This document shows, one piece after another, positions 56,473-64,000 of a DNA stretch of 64,000 nucleotides. Under the pieces are notes generated by a model. It was not told the origin of the DNA, ran no database searches, and saw nothing but the letters and a program-made list of their open reading frames with translations. The number at the start of each line of letters is the position of its first letter. Position 1 is the first letter of the stretch. Source of the stretch: Rhizobium sp. CCGE 510 (GTDB taxonomy: Bacteria; Pseudomonadota; Alphaproteobacteria; Rhizobiales; Rhizobiaceae); contig NZ_AEYF01000015.1 of assembly GCF_000292525.1 (NCBI RefSeq), forward strand, positions 62,001-126,000, written 5' to 3'. Both the position numbers and the translations under genes were made by a program.

Positions 56473-57921
56473 ATGGCTGAATCCTACGACGTCATCATCA
56501 TCGGCTCCGGCCCCGGCGGCTATGTCGCCGCCATCCGCGCCGCGCAGCTCGGCCTCAAGACCGCGATCGTCGAGCGCGAGCATATGGGCGGCATCTGCCT
56601 AAACTGGGGCTGCATACCCACAAAGGCGCTGTTGCGCTCGGCTGAGATCCTCGATCACTCCAATCACCTCAAGGATTACGGTCTCGTTCTCGAAGGCACG
56701 GTCAAGCCGGATGCCAAGGCCGTGGTCGCCCGCTCGCGCGGCGTCTCCGCCCGTTTGAACGCCGGCGTCGGCTTCCTGATGAAGAAGAACAAGATCGACA
56801 TCATCTGGGGCGAAGGCAAGATCACCAAACCAGGCGAAATCGTCGTCGGCAAGTCGTCGAAGCCCGTGGTCGAGCCGCAGCATCCGCTGCCGAAGAACGT
56901 CAAGAGCGGCGAGGGCACTTACACCGCCAAGCACATCATCATCGCCACCGGCGCCCGCCCCCGCGCGCTGCCCGGCATCGAGCCTGACGGCAAGCTGATC
57001 TGGACCTATTTCGAGGCGCTGAAGCCGGATGCGCTGCCGAAGTCGCTGATCGTCATGGGTTCGGGCGCGATCGGCATCGAATTCGCCAGCTTCTATCGCT
57101 CGATGGGCGTCGACGTGACGGTCGTCGAAGTCATGCCGACGATCATGCCGGTCGAGGATGCCGAGATCACCGCCATCGCCCGCAAGCAGCTTGAAAAGCG
57201 CGGCCTGAAGATCTTCACCAGCGCCAAGGTCACCAAGGTCGAGAAGGGTGCGAGCAGCATCACCGCGCATGTCGAGACCGCCGATGGCAAGGTGCAGCAG
57301 ATCACCGCCGACCGGCTGATTTCGGCCGTCGGCGTTCAGGGCAACATCGAAAATCTCGGCCTCGAGGCTCTCGGCGTCAAGACCGACCGCGGCTGCGTCG
57401 TCATCGACGGTTACGGCAAGACCAATGTCGCCGGCGTCTACGCAATCGGCGATGTCGCCGGCCCGCCGATGCTGGCACACAAGGCCGAGCATGAGGGTGT
57501 GGTCTGCGTCGAAAAGATCGCCGGCCTGCCGAATGTCCACCCAACCGATAAGGGCAAGGTCCCGGGCTGCACCTATTGCAATCCGCAGGTCGCCTCCGTC
57601 GGCATCACCGAAGCCAAGGCCAAGGAGCAGGGCCGCGACATCCGCGTCGGCCGCTTCTCGTTCGCGGCAAACGGCAAGGCGATCGCGCTCGGCGAAGACC
57701 AGGGCATGGTGAAGGTAATCTTCGACAAGAAGACCGGCGAGCTGCTCGGCGCCCATATGGTCGGCGCCGAAGTCACCGAACTCATTCAGGGCTTCGCCGT
57801 CGCGATGAACCTCGAGACGACCGAGGAAGAACTGATGCACACGATCTTCCCGCATCCCACCGTTTCGGAAACGATGAAGGAAGCGGTTCTCGATGCTTAC
57901 GGCCGTGTACTGAACGCTTGA
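56473..57921 (+). CDS. lpdA: Dihydrolipoyl dehydrogenase (E3)
   Basis: A 482-residue flavoprotein that reoxidises the lipoyl groups of the PDH complex. The FAD motif is IIIGSGPGGYVAA, the redox-active cysteines are Cys42 and Cys47 in GGICLNWGCIPTK, and the catalytic His-Glu pair lies in FPHPTVSE. GGCAGGAAACAC precedes the chosen ATG. The insertion around PVVEPQHPLPKNVKSGEGTY is longer than in E. coli Lpd. Confidence 0.96.
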   Translation: MAESYDVIIIGSGPGGYVAAIRAAQLGLKTAIVEREHMGGICLNWGCIPTKALLRSAEILDHSNHLKDYGLVLEGTVKPDAKAVVARSRGVSARLNAGVGFLMKKNKIDIIWGEGKITKPGEIVVGKSSKPVVEPQHPLPKNVKSGEGTYTAKHIIIATGARPRALPGIEPDGKLIWTYFEALKPDALPKSLIVMGSGAIGIEFASFYRSMGVDVTVVEVMPTIMPVEDAEITAIARKQLEKRGLKIFTSAKVTKVEKGASSITAHVETADGKVQQITADRLISAVGVQGNIENLGLEALGVKTDRGCVVIDGYGKTNVAGVYAIGDVAGPPMLAHKAEHEGVVCVEKIAGLPNVHPTDKGKVPGCTYCNPQVASVGITEAKAKEQGRDIRVGRFSFAANGKAIALGEDQGMVKVIFDKKTGELLGAHMVGAEVTELIQGFAVAMNLETTEEELMHTIFPHPTVSETMKEAVLDAYGRVLNA

Positions 57922-57932
57922 TAATTTCCAAG

Positions 57933-57955
57933 GCCGCCCTTTATCTCAGGGCGGC
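57933..57955 (+). terminator. Stem-loop downstream of lpdA
   Basis: GCCGCCCT pairs with AGGGCGGC around a seven-base loop, 12 bases after the lpd stop. No T tract follows, so this may be a 3'-end stabilising hairpin. Confidence 0.45.
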
Positions 57956-58034
57956 AAAGCCGTCCCGCCGGGTGGCGTATGCCATCCCCCAGGGTGGCTT
58001 ATCCCCCGGGTGGAAAAAACGAAAGGAAATCATC

Positions 58035-58289
58035 ATGTCTATGGAGACGCAGGCGTTGCTGGTGTTTTTGTTGATCGGCCTGGTCGCAGGCTTCCTCGCC
58101 AGTCTGGTCGTTGGTGGCGGCGGCTTGATCAGGTGCCTGCTGAGCGGCATCATCGGCGCCTTCGTCGGCGGTTATCTGTTCAGCGCGCTCGGCATTTCGC
58201 TGGGCATTGAAAACGCGCTGGTGGTACAGATCATCCACGCCACCGTCGGCGCCATCATTGTGGTGCTGATCGCAAGAGCGGTCGCTTGA
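58035..58289 (+). CDS. GlsB/YeaQ/YmgE family membrane protein
   Basis: An 84-residue protein made of three hydrophobic segments with glycine-rich turns (LLIGLVAGFLASLVVGGGG and GIIGAFVGGYLFSALGI), the pattern of transglycosylase-associated YeaQ proteins. Often stress-induced; molecular role unknown. AAAGGAAAT precedes the ATG. Confidence 0.85.
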   Translation: MSMETQALLVFLLIGLVAGFLASLVVGGGGLIRCLLSGIIGAFVGGYLFSALGISLGIENALVVQIIHATVGAIIVVLIARAVA

Positions 58290-58313
58290 GGCGCAACTGA
58301 AGGGCAGGGCAGA

Positions 58314-58562
58314 ATGGAAAGTGTCGGCTGGATTTCGGCAATCGTCATCGGCGGACTTGCGGGCTGGCTCGCCGGCAAGCTGATGGAAGCGCGATACGGG
58401 ATTTTCCTGAACATCGTGCTCGGCATCGTCGGTTCGGTCGTCGCCAGCGCCGTCCTTGCCCAGTTTCATGTCGAAGTGGTCGGCGGGCGGCTCGGTTACT
58501 TCGTGACGGGTTTCCTCGGCGCCTGCCTGCTGATATTCCTGGCGCGGCTGGTGCGGCGCTAG
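58314..58562 (+). CDS. GlsB/YeaQ/YmgE family membrane protein, second gene
   Basis: An 82-residue paralogue of the preceding gene, with GWISAIVIGGLAGWLAGKLM, FLNIVLGIVGSVVASAVLA and a basic C-terminus (ARLVRR). It begins 24 bases after the first gene, so the two form a tandem pair ahead of lipA. Confidence 0.85.
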   Translation: MESVGWISAIVIGGLAGWLAGKLMEARYGIFLNIVLGIVGSVVASAVLAQFHVEVVGGRLGYFVTGFLGACLLIFLARLVRR

Positions 58563-58607
58563 ATCCGGATGATTTGCCGCAAGGAGCGGTAGAAAGCTGA
58601 TACTGCA

Positions 58608-59579
58608 ATGGTGACCATTCTCGACACGATCAATCCCGACGCCAAGCGCGTGCGCCATCCCGAGAAGGCGCATCGGCCGGACACGGAGGTCATGCGCAAG
58701 CCGGACTGGATCCGCGTCAAGGCGCCGACCTCCAAGGGTTATGCCGAGACGCGCGCGATCGTGAAGGAGCACAAGCTCGTCACCGTCTGCGAGGAGGCCG
58801 GCTGCCCGAATATCGGCGAGTGCTGGGACAAGAAGCACGCCACCTTCATGATCATGGGCGAGATCTGTACCCGCGCCTGCGCCTTCTGCAACGTCGCCAC
58901 CGGCAAGCCGAACGCGCTCGATATGGCCGAGCCGGAGAATGTCGCCAAAGCGGTCAAGCAGATGGGCCTATCCCACGTCGTCATCACCTCGGTCGATCGT
59001 GACGATCTGGAGGACGGCGGCGCCGAACACTTCGAAAAGGTGATCTGGGCGATCCGCGCTGCCTCACCGATGACGACGATCGAGATCCTGACGCCGGATT
59101 TCCTGAAGAAGCCGGGTGCGCTGGAACGCGTCGTCGCCGCCAGGCCTGACGTTTTCAACCACAATATGGAAACGGTGCCCGGCAATTATCTGACGGTTCG
59201 CCCCGGCGCCCGCTATTTCCATTCCGTCCGCCTGCTGCAACGGGTGAAGGAACTCGATCCGACGATGTTCACCAAGTCGGGCATTATGGTCGGCCTCGGC
59301 GAGGAGCGCAACGAGGTGCTGCAACTGATGGACGATCTGCGCACCGCCGATGTCGACTTCCTGACGATCGGTCAATATCTGCAGCCGACCCGCAAACACC
59401 ACAAGGTCGAAAGCTTCGTCACCCCAGACGAGTTCAAGTCCTATGAAACGGTCGCCTATAGCAAGGGCTTCCTGATGGTCGCCTCCAGCCCGCTGACCCG
59501 CTCCTCCCACCATGCCGGCGACGATTTCGCCCGGCTGAGGGCGGCGCGAGAAAAGAAGCTGCTGATGGCGGCGGAGTAA
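58608..59579 (+). CDS. lipA: Lipoyl synthase
   Basis: A 323-residue radical SAM enzyme that inserts sulfur into octanoyl groups on lipoyl domains. The auxiliary cluster motif is [12 protein letters not shown] and the SAM cluster is CTRACAFC. It provides the cofactor for the lipoyl domains of pdhB and pdhC just upstream. Confidence 0.97.
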   Translation: MVTILDTINPDAKRVRHPEKAHRPDTEVMRKPDWIRVKAPTSKGYAETRAIVKEHKLVTVCEEAGCPNIGECWDKKHATFMIMGEICTRACAFCNVATGKPNALDMAEPENVAKAVKQMGLSHVVITSVDRDDLEDGGAEHFEKVIWAIRAASPMTTIEILTPDFLKKPGALERVVAARPDVFNHNMETVPGNYLTVRPGARYFHSVRLLQRVKELDPTMFTKSGIMVGLGEERNEVLQLMDDLRTADVDFLTIGQYLQPTRKHHKVESFVTPDEFKSYETVAYSKGFLMVASSPLTRSSHHAGDDFARLRAAREKKLLMAAE

Positions 59580-59679
59580 GATTTCGTACCCTTTATCAGC
59601 CCGTTGATAAAACGGCCAACCACGCTTTTGGTTGCTCGAGCTCGTCCCATAGCTGCCAGGTTCGCGCCAATGGCCGCCC

Positions 59680-59816
59680 CTCACCCTAACCCTCTCCCCG
59701 TAAAAACGGGGAGAGGGGACGTGCCCGCGAGACGTTGGCGAGAGGTGGAGAGGGTGCGGCATATTCCCTTCGCCCCGTTTACGGGGAGAAGGTGCCGGCG
59801 CGGATGAGGGGCAAAC
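59680..59816. repeat. Palindromic intergenic repeat of rhizobial type
   Basis: A mosaic of inverted repeats: CCTCTCCCCGT-AAAA-ACGGGGAGAGG at 59691-59716 forms a near-perfect hairpin, a second block ends with CCCCGTTTACGGGG, and CCTCACCC at the left matches GATGAGGGG at the right. Such elements are common between genes in Rhizobium and relatives. The surrounding interval 59580-59860 contains no gene. Confidence 0.75.
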
Positions 59817-59860
59817 CCACGGCGATCTCCCGGCTATGGTATCGCATTTTGAGGGCGACG

Positions 59861-60415
59861 ATGAAGGACACATCCGCTTTGAAAGCGACGCTGGCCGAAG
59901 TCGACCGTATCCTGGTGATCGGCTGCCCCGGCAGCGGCAAGAGCACGCTGGCAAAGCAGCTCTCGCGATCGTTCGGTCTTCGCTACATCTCGATGGACCG
60001 CGACTTCTACTGGCTGCCCGGCTGGAGAAAGAGGCCGCGCGATGAGATCGACCGCCTTATCGCCAAGGCCGTGGCGGAAGAGCGCTGGATCATGGATGGA
60101 ACCGGCCTCAGCTCCTTCCATCTTCGCCTGCCGCGCGCCGATGCTGTTATTTGGCTTCGGCCGCCAAGATATGTGTGCCTGTACGGTGCGATCTCGAGAG
60201 CCTTCCGCTATTTCGGCCGCAACCGTCCCGAACTGCCTGTTGGTTGCCCTGAACACCTCTCCCGGGAAGCGCTTGCGTATATCTGGAGTTTCGAGCGGGA
60301 TGCTGTCCCCCTGATCGAGGCGGCACTTCGGGATGTCGCCGGTAAGCCGGTTCTTCAGCTAAAATCCCGCCGTCAGATGCGTGAGCTTCTTGATCTTCTC
60401 GGCCGGCCCGCTTAA
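59861..60415 (+). CDS. P-loop NTPase, adenylate kinase/FlaR-like
   Basis: A 184-residue P-loop protein. Walker A is GCPGSGKST near residue 22, followed by FGLRYISMDRDFYWLPGW, which resembles the topology-modulation (FlaR) group, and a lid-like ISRAFRYFGRNRPELP. Likely binds ATP and a small nucleotide or related substrate; unknown. The start at 59861 avoids the repeat immediately upstream, into which the frame is open to 59735. Confidence 0.84.
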   Translation: MKDTSALKATLAEVDRILVIGCPGSGKSTLAKQLSRSFGLRYISMDRDFYWLPGWRKRPRDEIDRLIAKAVAEERWIMDGTGLSSFHLRLPRADAVIWLRPPRYVCLYGAISRAFRYFGRNRPELPVGCPEHLSREALAYIWSFERDAVPLIEAALRDVAGKPVLQLKSRRQMRELLDLLGRPA

Positions 60416-60424
60416 TTGCCGCCT

Positions 60425-60877
60425 ATGCCGCAATTCGAAACCCATCGTCCCGTCCCACACTCGCCCGATCAGATGTTCGACCTCGTTGCCGATGTCGAGC
60501 GCTATCCGGAATTTCTGCCGCTCTGCGAAGCCTTGGCCATCAGGAGCCGCAAGGAACGCGACGGCAAGATCCTGCTCGTCGCCGACATGACGGTCGGTTA
60601 CAAGGCGATCCGCGAGACCTTCACGACCCAGGTGCTGTTGAACCGGGCCGAGCACGTCATCGAGGTCAAATATATCGATGGCCCATTCAGGTATCTCGAC
60701 AATCGCTGGCATTTCGCCGCGACGGCGACTGGCGGCTGCACCGTCGATTTTTTTATCGACTACGAGTTCAAGAGCCGCATCCTCGGGGCATTGATGGGCT
60801 CGATGTTCGACCGTGCCTTCCGCATGTTCACCGAAGCCTTCGAGACCAGGGCAAACCGGATCTACACGACGGCTTGA
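60425..60877 (+). CDS. Coenzyme Q-binding COQ10/RatA family protein
   Basis: A 150-residue START-like (polyketide cyclase) protein. The segments FDLVADVERYPEFLPLCEAL, KAIRETFTTQV and FDRAFRMFTEAFETRANRIY match mitochondrial COQ10 and bacterial RatA. A role in ubiquinone delivery is the best supported for the alphaproteobacterial members. It starts nine bases after the P-loop gene stop. Confidence 0.9.
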   Translation: MPQFETHRPVPHSPDQMFDLVADVERYPEFLPLCEALAIRSRKERDGKILLVADMTVGYKAIRETFTTQVLLNRAEHVIEVKYIDGPFRYLDNRWHFAATATGGCTVDFFIDYEFKSRILGALMGSMFDRAFRMFTEAFETRANRIYTTA

Positions 60878-60900
60878 CGGGGCGATCGCCGAAGGTGCCG

Positions 60901-61404
60901 TCAACCGGCGAGAAACAAGTGCACCATCTCCAGCGCCGTCCGGACCGTTGCCAGCCGAACCTCGCTGCGACCGATATCGCCATAAAGCATCTTTCGATGA
61001 ATGAGCGTGCCGGCGCGTGACTTGGCGGCGAGATGCACGAGGCCGATAGGTTTTTCCGCCGATCCGCCGCCAGGGCCGGCAATGCCGGTGACGGCGACGG
61101 CGATATCGGCGCGCGAGCGGAAAAGGGCGCCATGCACCATTTGTCGGGCTGTTTCCTCCGACACCGCCCCGAAGCGCAGCAGCGTTTCCGCCTTGACGCC
61201 GAGCAGCTCGATCTTGGCGGTGTTGGTATAGGTGACGAAGCCGCGGTCGACGACGGCCGAGGAGCCCGATATCTCGGTCAGCGCGCCGGCGATCAGCCCG
61301 CCGGTGCAGGATTCTGCGGTCGAGATCATCAGCCCGGCGGCGGCAAAGTCACGGATGATCGTCTGCGCCGCTGAAAGAATATCGTCGGGAAAAAGGCTCA
61401 TCAT
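60901..61404 (-). CDS. pncC: CinA C-terminal domain protein / nicotinamide-nucleotide amidase
   Basis: A 167-residue stand-alone CinA C-terminal domain (no N-terminal MoCF domain). Members deamidate NMN (PncC) in pyridine nucleotide recycling. Visible motifs: [20 protein letters not shown] and [18 protein letters not shown]. The start codon overlaps the ispDF stop (ATGATGA), so translation is coupled; ATG at 61401 is an alternative. Confidence 0.92.
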   Translation of the reverse strand: MMSLFPDDILSAAQTIIRDFAAAGLMISTAESCTGGLIAGALTEISGSSAVVDRGFVTYTNTAKIELLGVKAETLLRFGAVSEETARQMVHGALFRSRADIAVAVTGIAGPGGGSAEKPIGLVHLAAKSRAGTLIHRKMLYGDIGRSEVRLATVRTALEMVHLFLAG

Positions 61405-62618
61405 TTCCCCCCGCGGTAGACGACGGTCGCCGTGGCGATCGCCGCAATGCCTTCGCGCCGGCCGACGAAGCCGATCGTCTCGTTGGTGGTCGCCTTGACC
61501 GAGCAGCGCTCGATATCGATACCGAGATAATCGGACAGTTTCGCCCGCATGACTTGGCGATGCGGGCCGATCTTCGGCGCCTCGGCGATCAGCGAGACAT
61601 CGGCATTCATGATTGTGCCGCCGTGGTCGCGGACGATCCGAGCGGCGTGCTCGAGGAAGATCCGCGACGCCGCGCCCTTCCATTGCGGGTCGGATGGCGG
61701 GAAGTGATCGCCGATATCGCCGGCGCCGCAGGTGGCAAGCAGCGCGTCCGTCAGCGCATGCAGCGCGACGTCGGCATCGGAATGCCCTTTGAGCTTCTGG
61801 TCATGCGGAATGAACACACCGCAGAGCGTGACGCCATCGCCCGCTTCGAGCTGGTGCACGTCGTAACCATTGCCGGTGCGTACATCGGGAAGCAGTGACG
61901 TCGACAGCTTGTCGTCGGCCATGGCGATATCTTTCTTTACCGTCAGCTTGACGTTATCGGGCGTGCCCTCGACGATCGTCACCGGAATGCCCAGCCATTC
62001 GGCGATCGAGGCGTCGTCGGTGAAATCGCTTCGCCCGCTCGCCGCCGCCTTCTCATGCGCGTCGAGGATCGTTTCGAAGGCGAAGGATTGCGGCGTCTGT
62101 GCCGCATAGAGGTGCTCGCGCGAAACGGTCGTCAGCACGGTGCCGGCGCTGTCGGCGCGTTTCAGCGTGTCGGTGACCGGGGTCGCCGGCAGCACCGCCT
62201 GCGCGCCGTCGCCGAGGCTGTCGGCAATGCGGTCAAGAAGTACGTGGTCGAAGAACGGCCGCACGGCATCGTGGATCAGCACATGGCTGATTTGCTTGTC
62301 CTTGAGATATCTGAGCCCGGCCAGCACGGATTGCTGCCTGGTTGCGCCGCCCTGCACGGTTTCGATCGGCGTTGCCGAGATGATGTGGCGAAAGGCTTTG
62401 GCAAACAGCGCCTCGTCGTCGGGATGAATGACAACGACGATCTGCGTTGCCGCTTCCCATGTCACGAAGTTTTCAAGCGTATGGGCGATAACCGGCTTGC
62501 CGCCGATCATGCGATACTGCTTCGGGCCTTCCTCTGAGGATCCTGCGCGCTCGCCGCGGCCGGCGGCAACGATGACAATTCCAGCCGATATCGGTTGCTT
62601 AGAAGGCATTTGCAGCAT
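61401..62618 (-). CDS. ispDF: Bifunctional IspD/IspF enzyme
   Basis: A 405-residue fusion of two non-adjacent steps of the MEP isoprenoid pathway. Residues about 10-235 are IspD (cytidylyltransferase, [12 protein letters not shown], then HDAVRPF), and about 245-400 are IspF (MEcPP synthase, [32 protein letters not shown]). The fusion is common in alphaproteobacteria. AGGGGATTT precedes the ATG at 62618. Divergent from dusB. Confidence 0.97.
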   Translation of the reverse strand: MLQMPSKQPISAGIVIVAAGRGERAGSSEEGPKQYRMIGGKPVIAHTLENFVTWEAATQIVVVIHPDDEALFAKAFRHIISATPIETVQGGATRQQSVLAGLRYLKDKQISHVLIHDAVRPFFDHVLLDRIADSLGDGAQAVLPATPVTDTLKRADSAGTVLTTVSREHLYAAQTPQSFAFETILDAHEKAAASGRSDFTDDASIAEWLGIPVTIVEGTPDNVKLTVKKDIAMADDKLSTSLLPDVRTGNGYDVHQLEAGDGVTLCGVFIPHDQKLKGHSDADVALHALTDALLATCGAGDIGDHFPPSDPQWKGAASRIFLEHAARIVRDHGGTIMNADVSLIAEAPKIGPHRQVMRAKLSDYLGIDIERCSVKATTNETIGFVGRREGIAAIATATVVYRGGK

Positions 62619-62784
62619 AAATCCCCTAAAATATGCGGAATTGACCCGAGTGCTCTAACGTCTTGCTTTGGCCTTTTCCAGCATCTGCCCGAAAAATATC
62701 GATTTCGATCCGAGCCCCCTTGGCAAGCCGAGGAACAATGGCTAAAAATCATGCAGTTCCACAGTGTGCCCGAAAGATAATCAT

Positions 62785-63780
62785 TTGATTTCCAAGGACC
62801 TCGCAGCGCCTTTCCGAGTCGGAGACGTCTCCGTGCGGAACCGCGTCGTGCTGGCGCCGATGTCCGGCGTCACGGACATGCCCTTCCGCGAGCTCGCCTG
62901 GCGCTTCGGCGCCGGCCTTGTTGTCACCGAAATGGTAGCAAGCCGCGAACTGGTCAATGACACCGCCGAATCCTGGTCGCGGCTCCAGGCCGCGGGCTTC
63001 CGGCCGCATATGGTTCAGCTCGCCGGCCGAGAGGCACACTGGATGGCGGAGGCGGCGAAGATCGCTGCCGATCACGGCGCCGACATCATCGACATCAACA
63101 TGGGCTGCCCGGCAAAGAAAGTGATCGGCGGTTATTCCGGCTCGGCGCTGATGCGCGATCCCGATCACGCGCTCGGCCTCATCGAGGCGACGGTCAAGGC
63201 CGTCGATATCCCGGTGACGCTGAAGATGCGCCTCGGCTGGGATGAGAATTCCATCAACGCGCCTGACATTGCGCGCCGCGCCGAGACGGCCGGTATCCAG
63301 CTGGTGACCATTCATGGGCGAACCCGCATGCAATTCTACGAAGGCCGTGCCGACTGGGATGCGATCCGCGCCGTCCGCGAGGTGATCTCCATTCCGCTGA
63401 TCGCCAATGGCGATGTCGAAACCGCAGAGGACGCGCAGGAAATATTGCGCCGCTCCGGCGCCGATGCGGTCATGATCGGCAGGGGCTGCCAGGGCAGGCC
63501 GTGGCATGCCGGCGTCCTTGCCGGAGCCGCCGCGCCGCACCGGCAGGAGATCGCCGATGTCGCCGTCGAACATTATGCGATGATGCTGGATTTCTACGGC
63601 GAGGCAGTGGCGGTCCGCCATGCCCGCAAGCATCTTGGCTGGTATATCCAGCGGTTCGCCGCTGATCTCGCTGGCGGCGAAAAGGCAGCGATCATGACTT
63701 CGCGAGATCCGCGCGAGGTGGCCGCGCGCCTTTACGATGCGCTGGCATCAACTGTTGTCGACAGCCGGGAGGCGGCATGA
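62785..63780 (+). CDS. dusB: tRNA-dihydrouridine synthase (NifR3 family)
   Basis: A 331-residue flavoprotein that reduces uridines in the tRNA D loop. Motifs: LAPMSGVTDMPFRELAWRFG near the start, DINMGCPAKKVIGGYSGSAL with the active-site Cys, and MIGRGCQGRPW. Start is either TTG at 62785 or GTG at 62764; both lack a strong ribosome-binding site. Its stop overlaps the ntrB start in ATGA, the nifR3-ntrB-ntrC order found in rhizobia. Confidence 0.93.
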   Translation: MISKDLAAPFRVGDVSVRNRVVLAPMSGVTDMPFRELAWRFGAGLVVTEMVASRELVNDTAESWSRLQAAGFRPHMVQLAGREAHWMAEAAKIAADHGADIIDINMGCPAKKVIGGYSGSALMRDPDHALGLIEATVKAVDIPVTLKMRLGWDENSINAPDIARRAETAGIQLVTIHGRTRMQFYEGRADWDAIRAVREVISIPLIANGDVETAEDAQEILRRSGADAVMIGRGCQGRPWHAGVLAGAAAPHRQEIADVAVEHYAMMLDFYGEAVAVRHARKHLGWYIQRFAADLAGGEKAAIMTSRDPREVAARLYDALASTVVDSREAA

Positions 63781-64000
63781 CGAAGGATACGATCGCTCCG
63801 CCCGATCACGCCGGCGGGACCGTCGCCATGGCCGTGCTCAACGCCATCCAGAACCCTGTCGTCATGGTCGACGAATCCGGCTTCGTCGTTTTCGCCAATT
63901 GGGAGGCGGAGGCCTTCTTCGGCGCCAGCGCCCCGCATCTGGCGCGTTACCGCATCTCGACCTTCATTCCCTTCGGCAGCCCGTTGCTCGCCCTGATCGA
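63777..64000 (+). CDS. ntrB: Nitrogen regulation sensor histidine kinase NtrB, N-terminal part
   Basis: About 74 N-terminal residues are present before the right edge of the window. They include the beginning of a PAS domain (AVLNAIQNPVVMVDESGFVV, then FANWEAEAFFG). NtrB phosphorylates NtrC when nitrogen is short. Identification rests on this PAS start and on the position directly after dusB with an ATGA overlap; the kinase domain is off the window. Confidence 0.85.
   Translation, partial: MTKDTIAPPDHAGGTVAMAVLNAIQNPVVMVDESGFVVFANWEAEAFFGASAPHLARYRISTFIPFGSPLLALI

Noticed and set aside
56599..57855. Open frame of 418 codons antisense to lpdA
   Set aside because: Shadow of lpdA. Its composition (Asp/His/Arg-rich) is typical of the antisense of GC-rich genes.

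Overview
The window is a stretch of the main chromosome of an alphaproteobacterium of the order Rhizobiales, most likely Rhizobium (R. leguminosarum/R. etli type). This is inferred from the GC-rich coding bias, the aapJQMP general amino-acid transporter divergent from metC, the dusB(nifR3)-ntrB junction at the right edge, the alphaproteobacterial SOS operator GTTC-N7-GTTC in front of lexA, a pyruvate dehydrogenase E1-beta that carries its own lipoyl domain, and rhizobial intergenic repeats. Most of the sequence is housekeeping core.

Layout. 1-5,956: the 3' part of recJ, three tRNA-Glu genes on the minus strand, an M15-type lipoprotein peptidase, gloA, a double cold-shock-domain protein, a DUF192 protein, tRNA-Pro, a possible 37-residue membrane peptide, a complex I accessory subunit and tRNA-Arg. 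5,957-11,812: the only accessory-looking part. It holds a degenerate copy of the start of the tRNA-Arg gene, a rhizobial repeat, a large secreted beta-helix/RTX protein, the frameshifted remains of an adenylate cyclase, an unknown small exported protein, a DUF3597 protein and an exported protein built from 14-residue glycine-rich repeats. 11,875-28,240: aapPMQJ, metC, an FAD monooxygenase with a zinc-finger partner, an alpha/beta hydrolase, cysE, a phasin, clpS-clpA, a HIT protein, a FemAB-like protein, a GDPD and a RidA protein. 28,377-44,033: eipB, then the conserved block rpsB-tsf-pyrH-frr-uppS-cdsA-rseP-bamA-lpxD-fabZ-lpxA-lpxI-lpxB, followed by convergent gltA. 44,276-47,453: comEC and convergent lexA. 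47,650-59,579: a VOC protein, kdsA, eno, ftsB, pdhA-pdhB-pdhC, two small enzymes, lpd, two GlsB-type membrane proteins and lipA. 59,580-64,000: a palindromic repeat, a P-loop kinase-like protein, a COQ10/RatA protein, cinA(C)/pncC, ispDF, dusB and the start of ntrB.

How the genes fit together. The central block links translation (S2, EF-Ts, RRF), UMP supply, undecaprenyl and phospholipid precursors, outer-membrane protein assembly (BamA), envelope proteolysis (RseP) and lipid A synthesis (LpxD, FabZ, LpxA, LpxI, LpxB). Many of its stop and start codons overlap as ATGA. KdsA supplies Kdo for the same lipopolysaccharide. Eno, PDH, Lpd, LipA and GltA carry carbon from phosphoenolpyruvate into the TCA cycle.

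I found no CRISPR array, prophage, transposase or complete new multigene system. The best candidates for a second look are the beta-helix/RTX exoprotein with an exact 240-bp internal duplication, the neighbouring orphan and decayed genes beside tRNA-Arg, and the 14-residue repeat protein.
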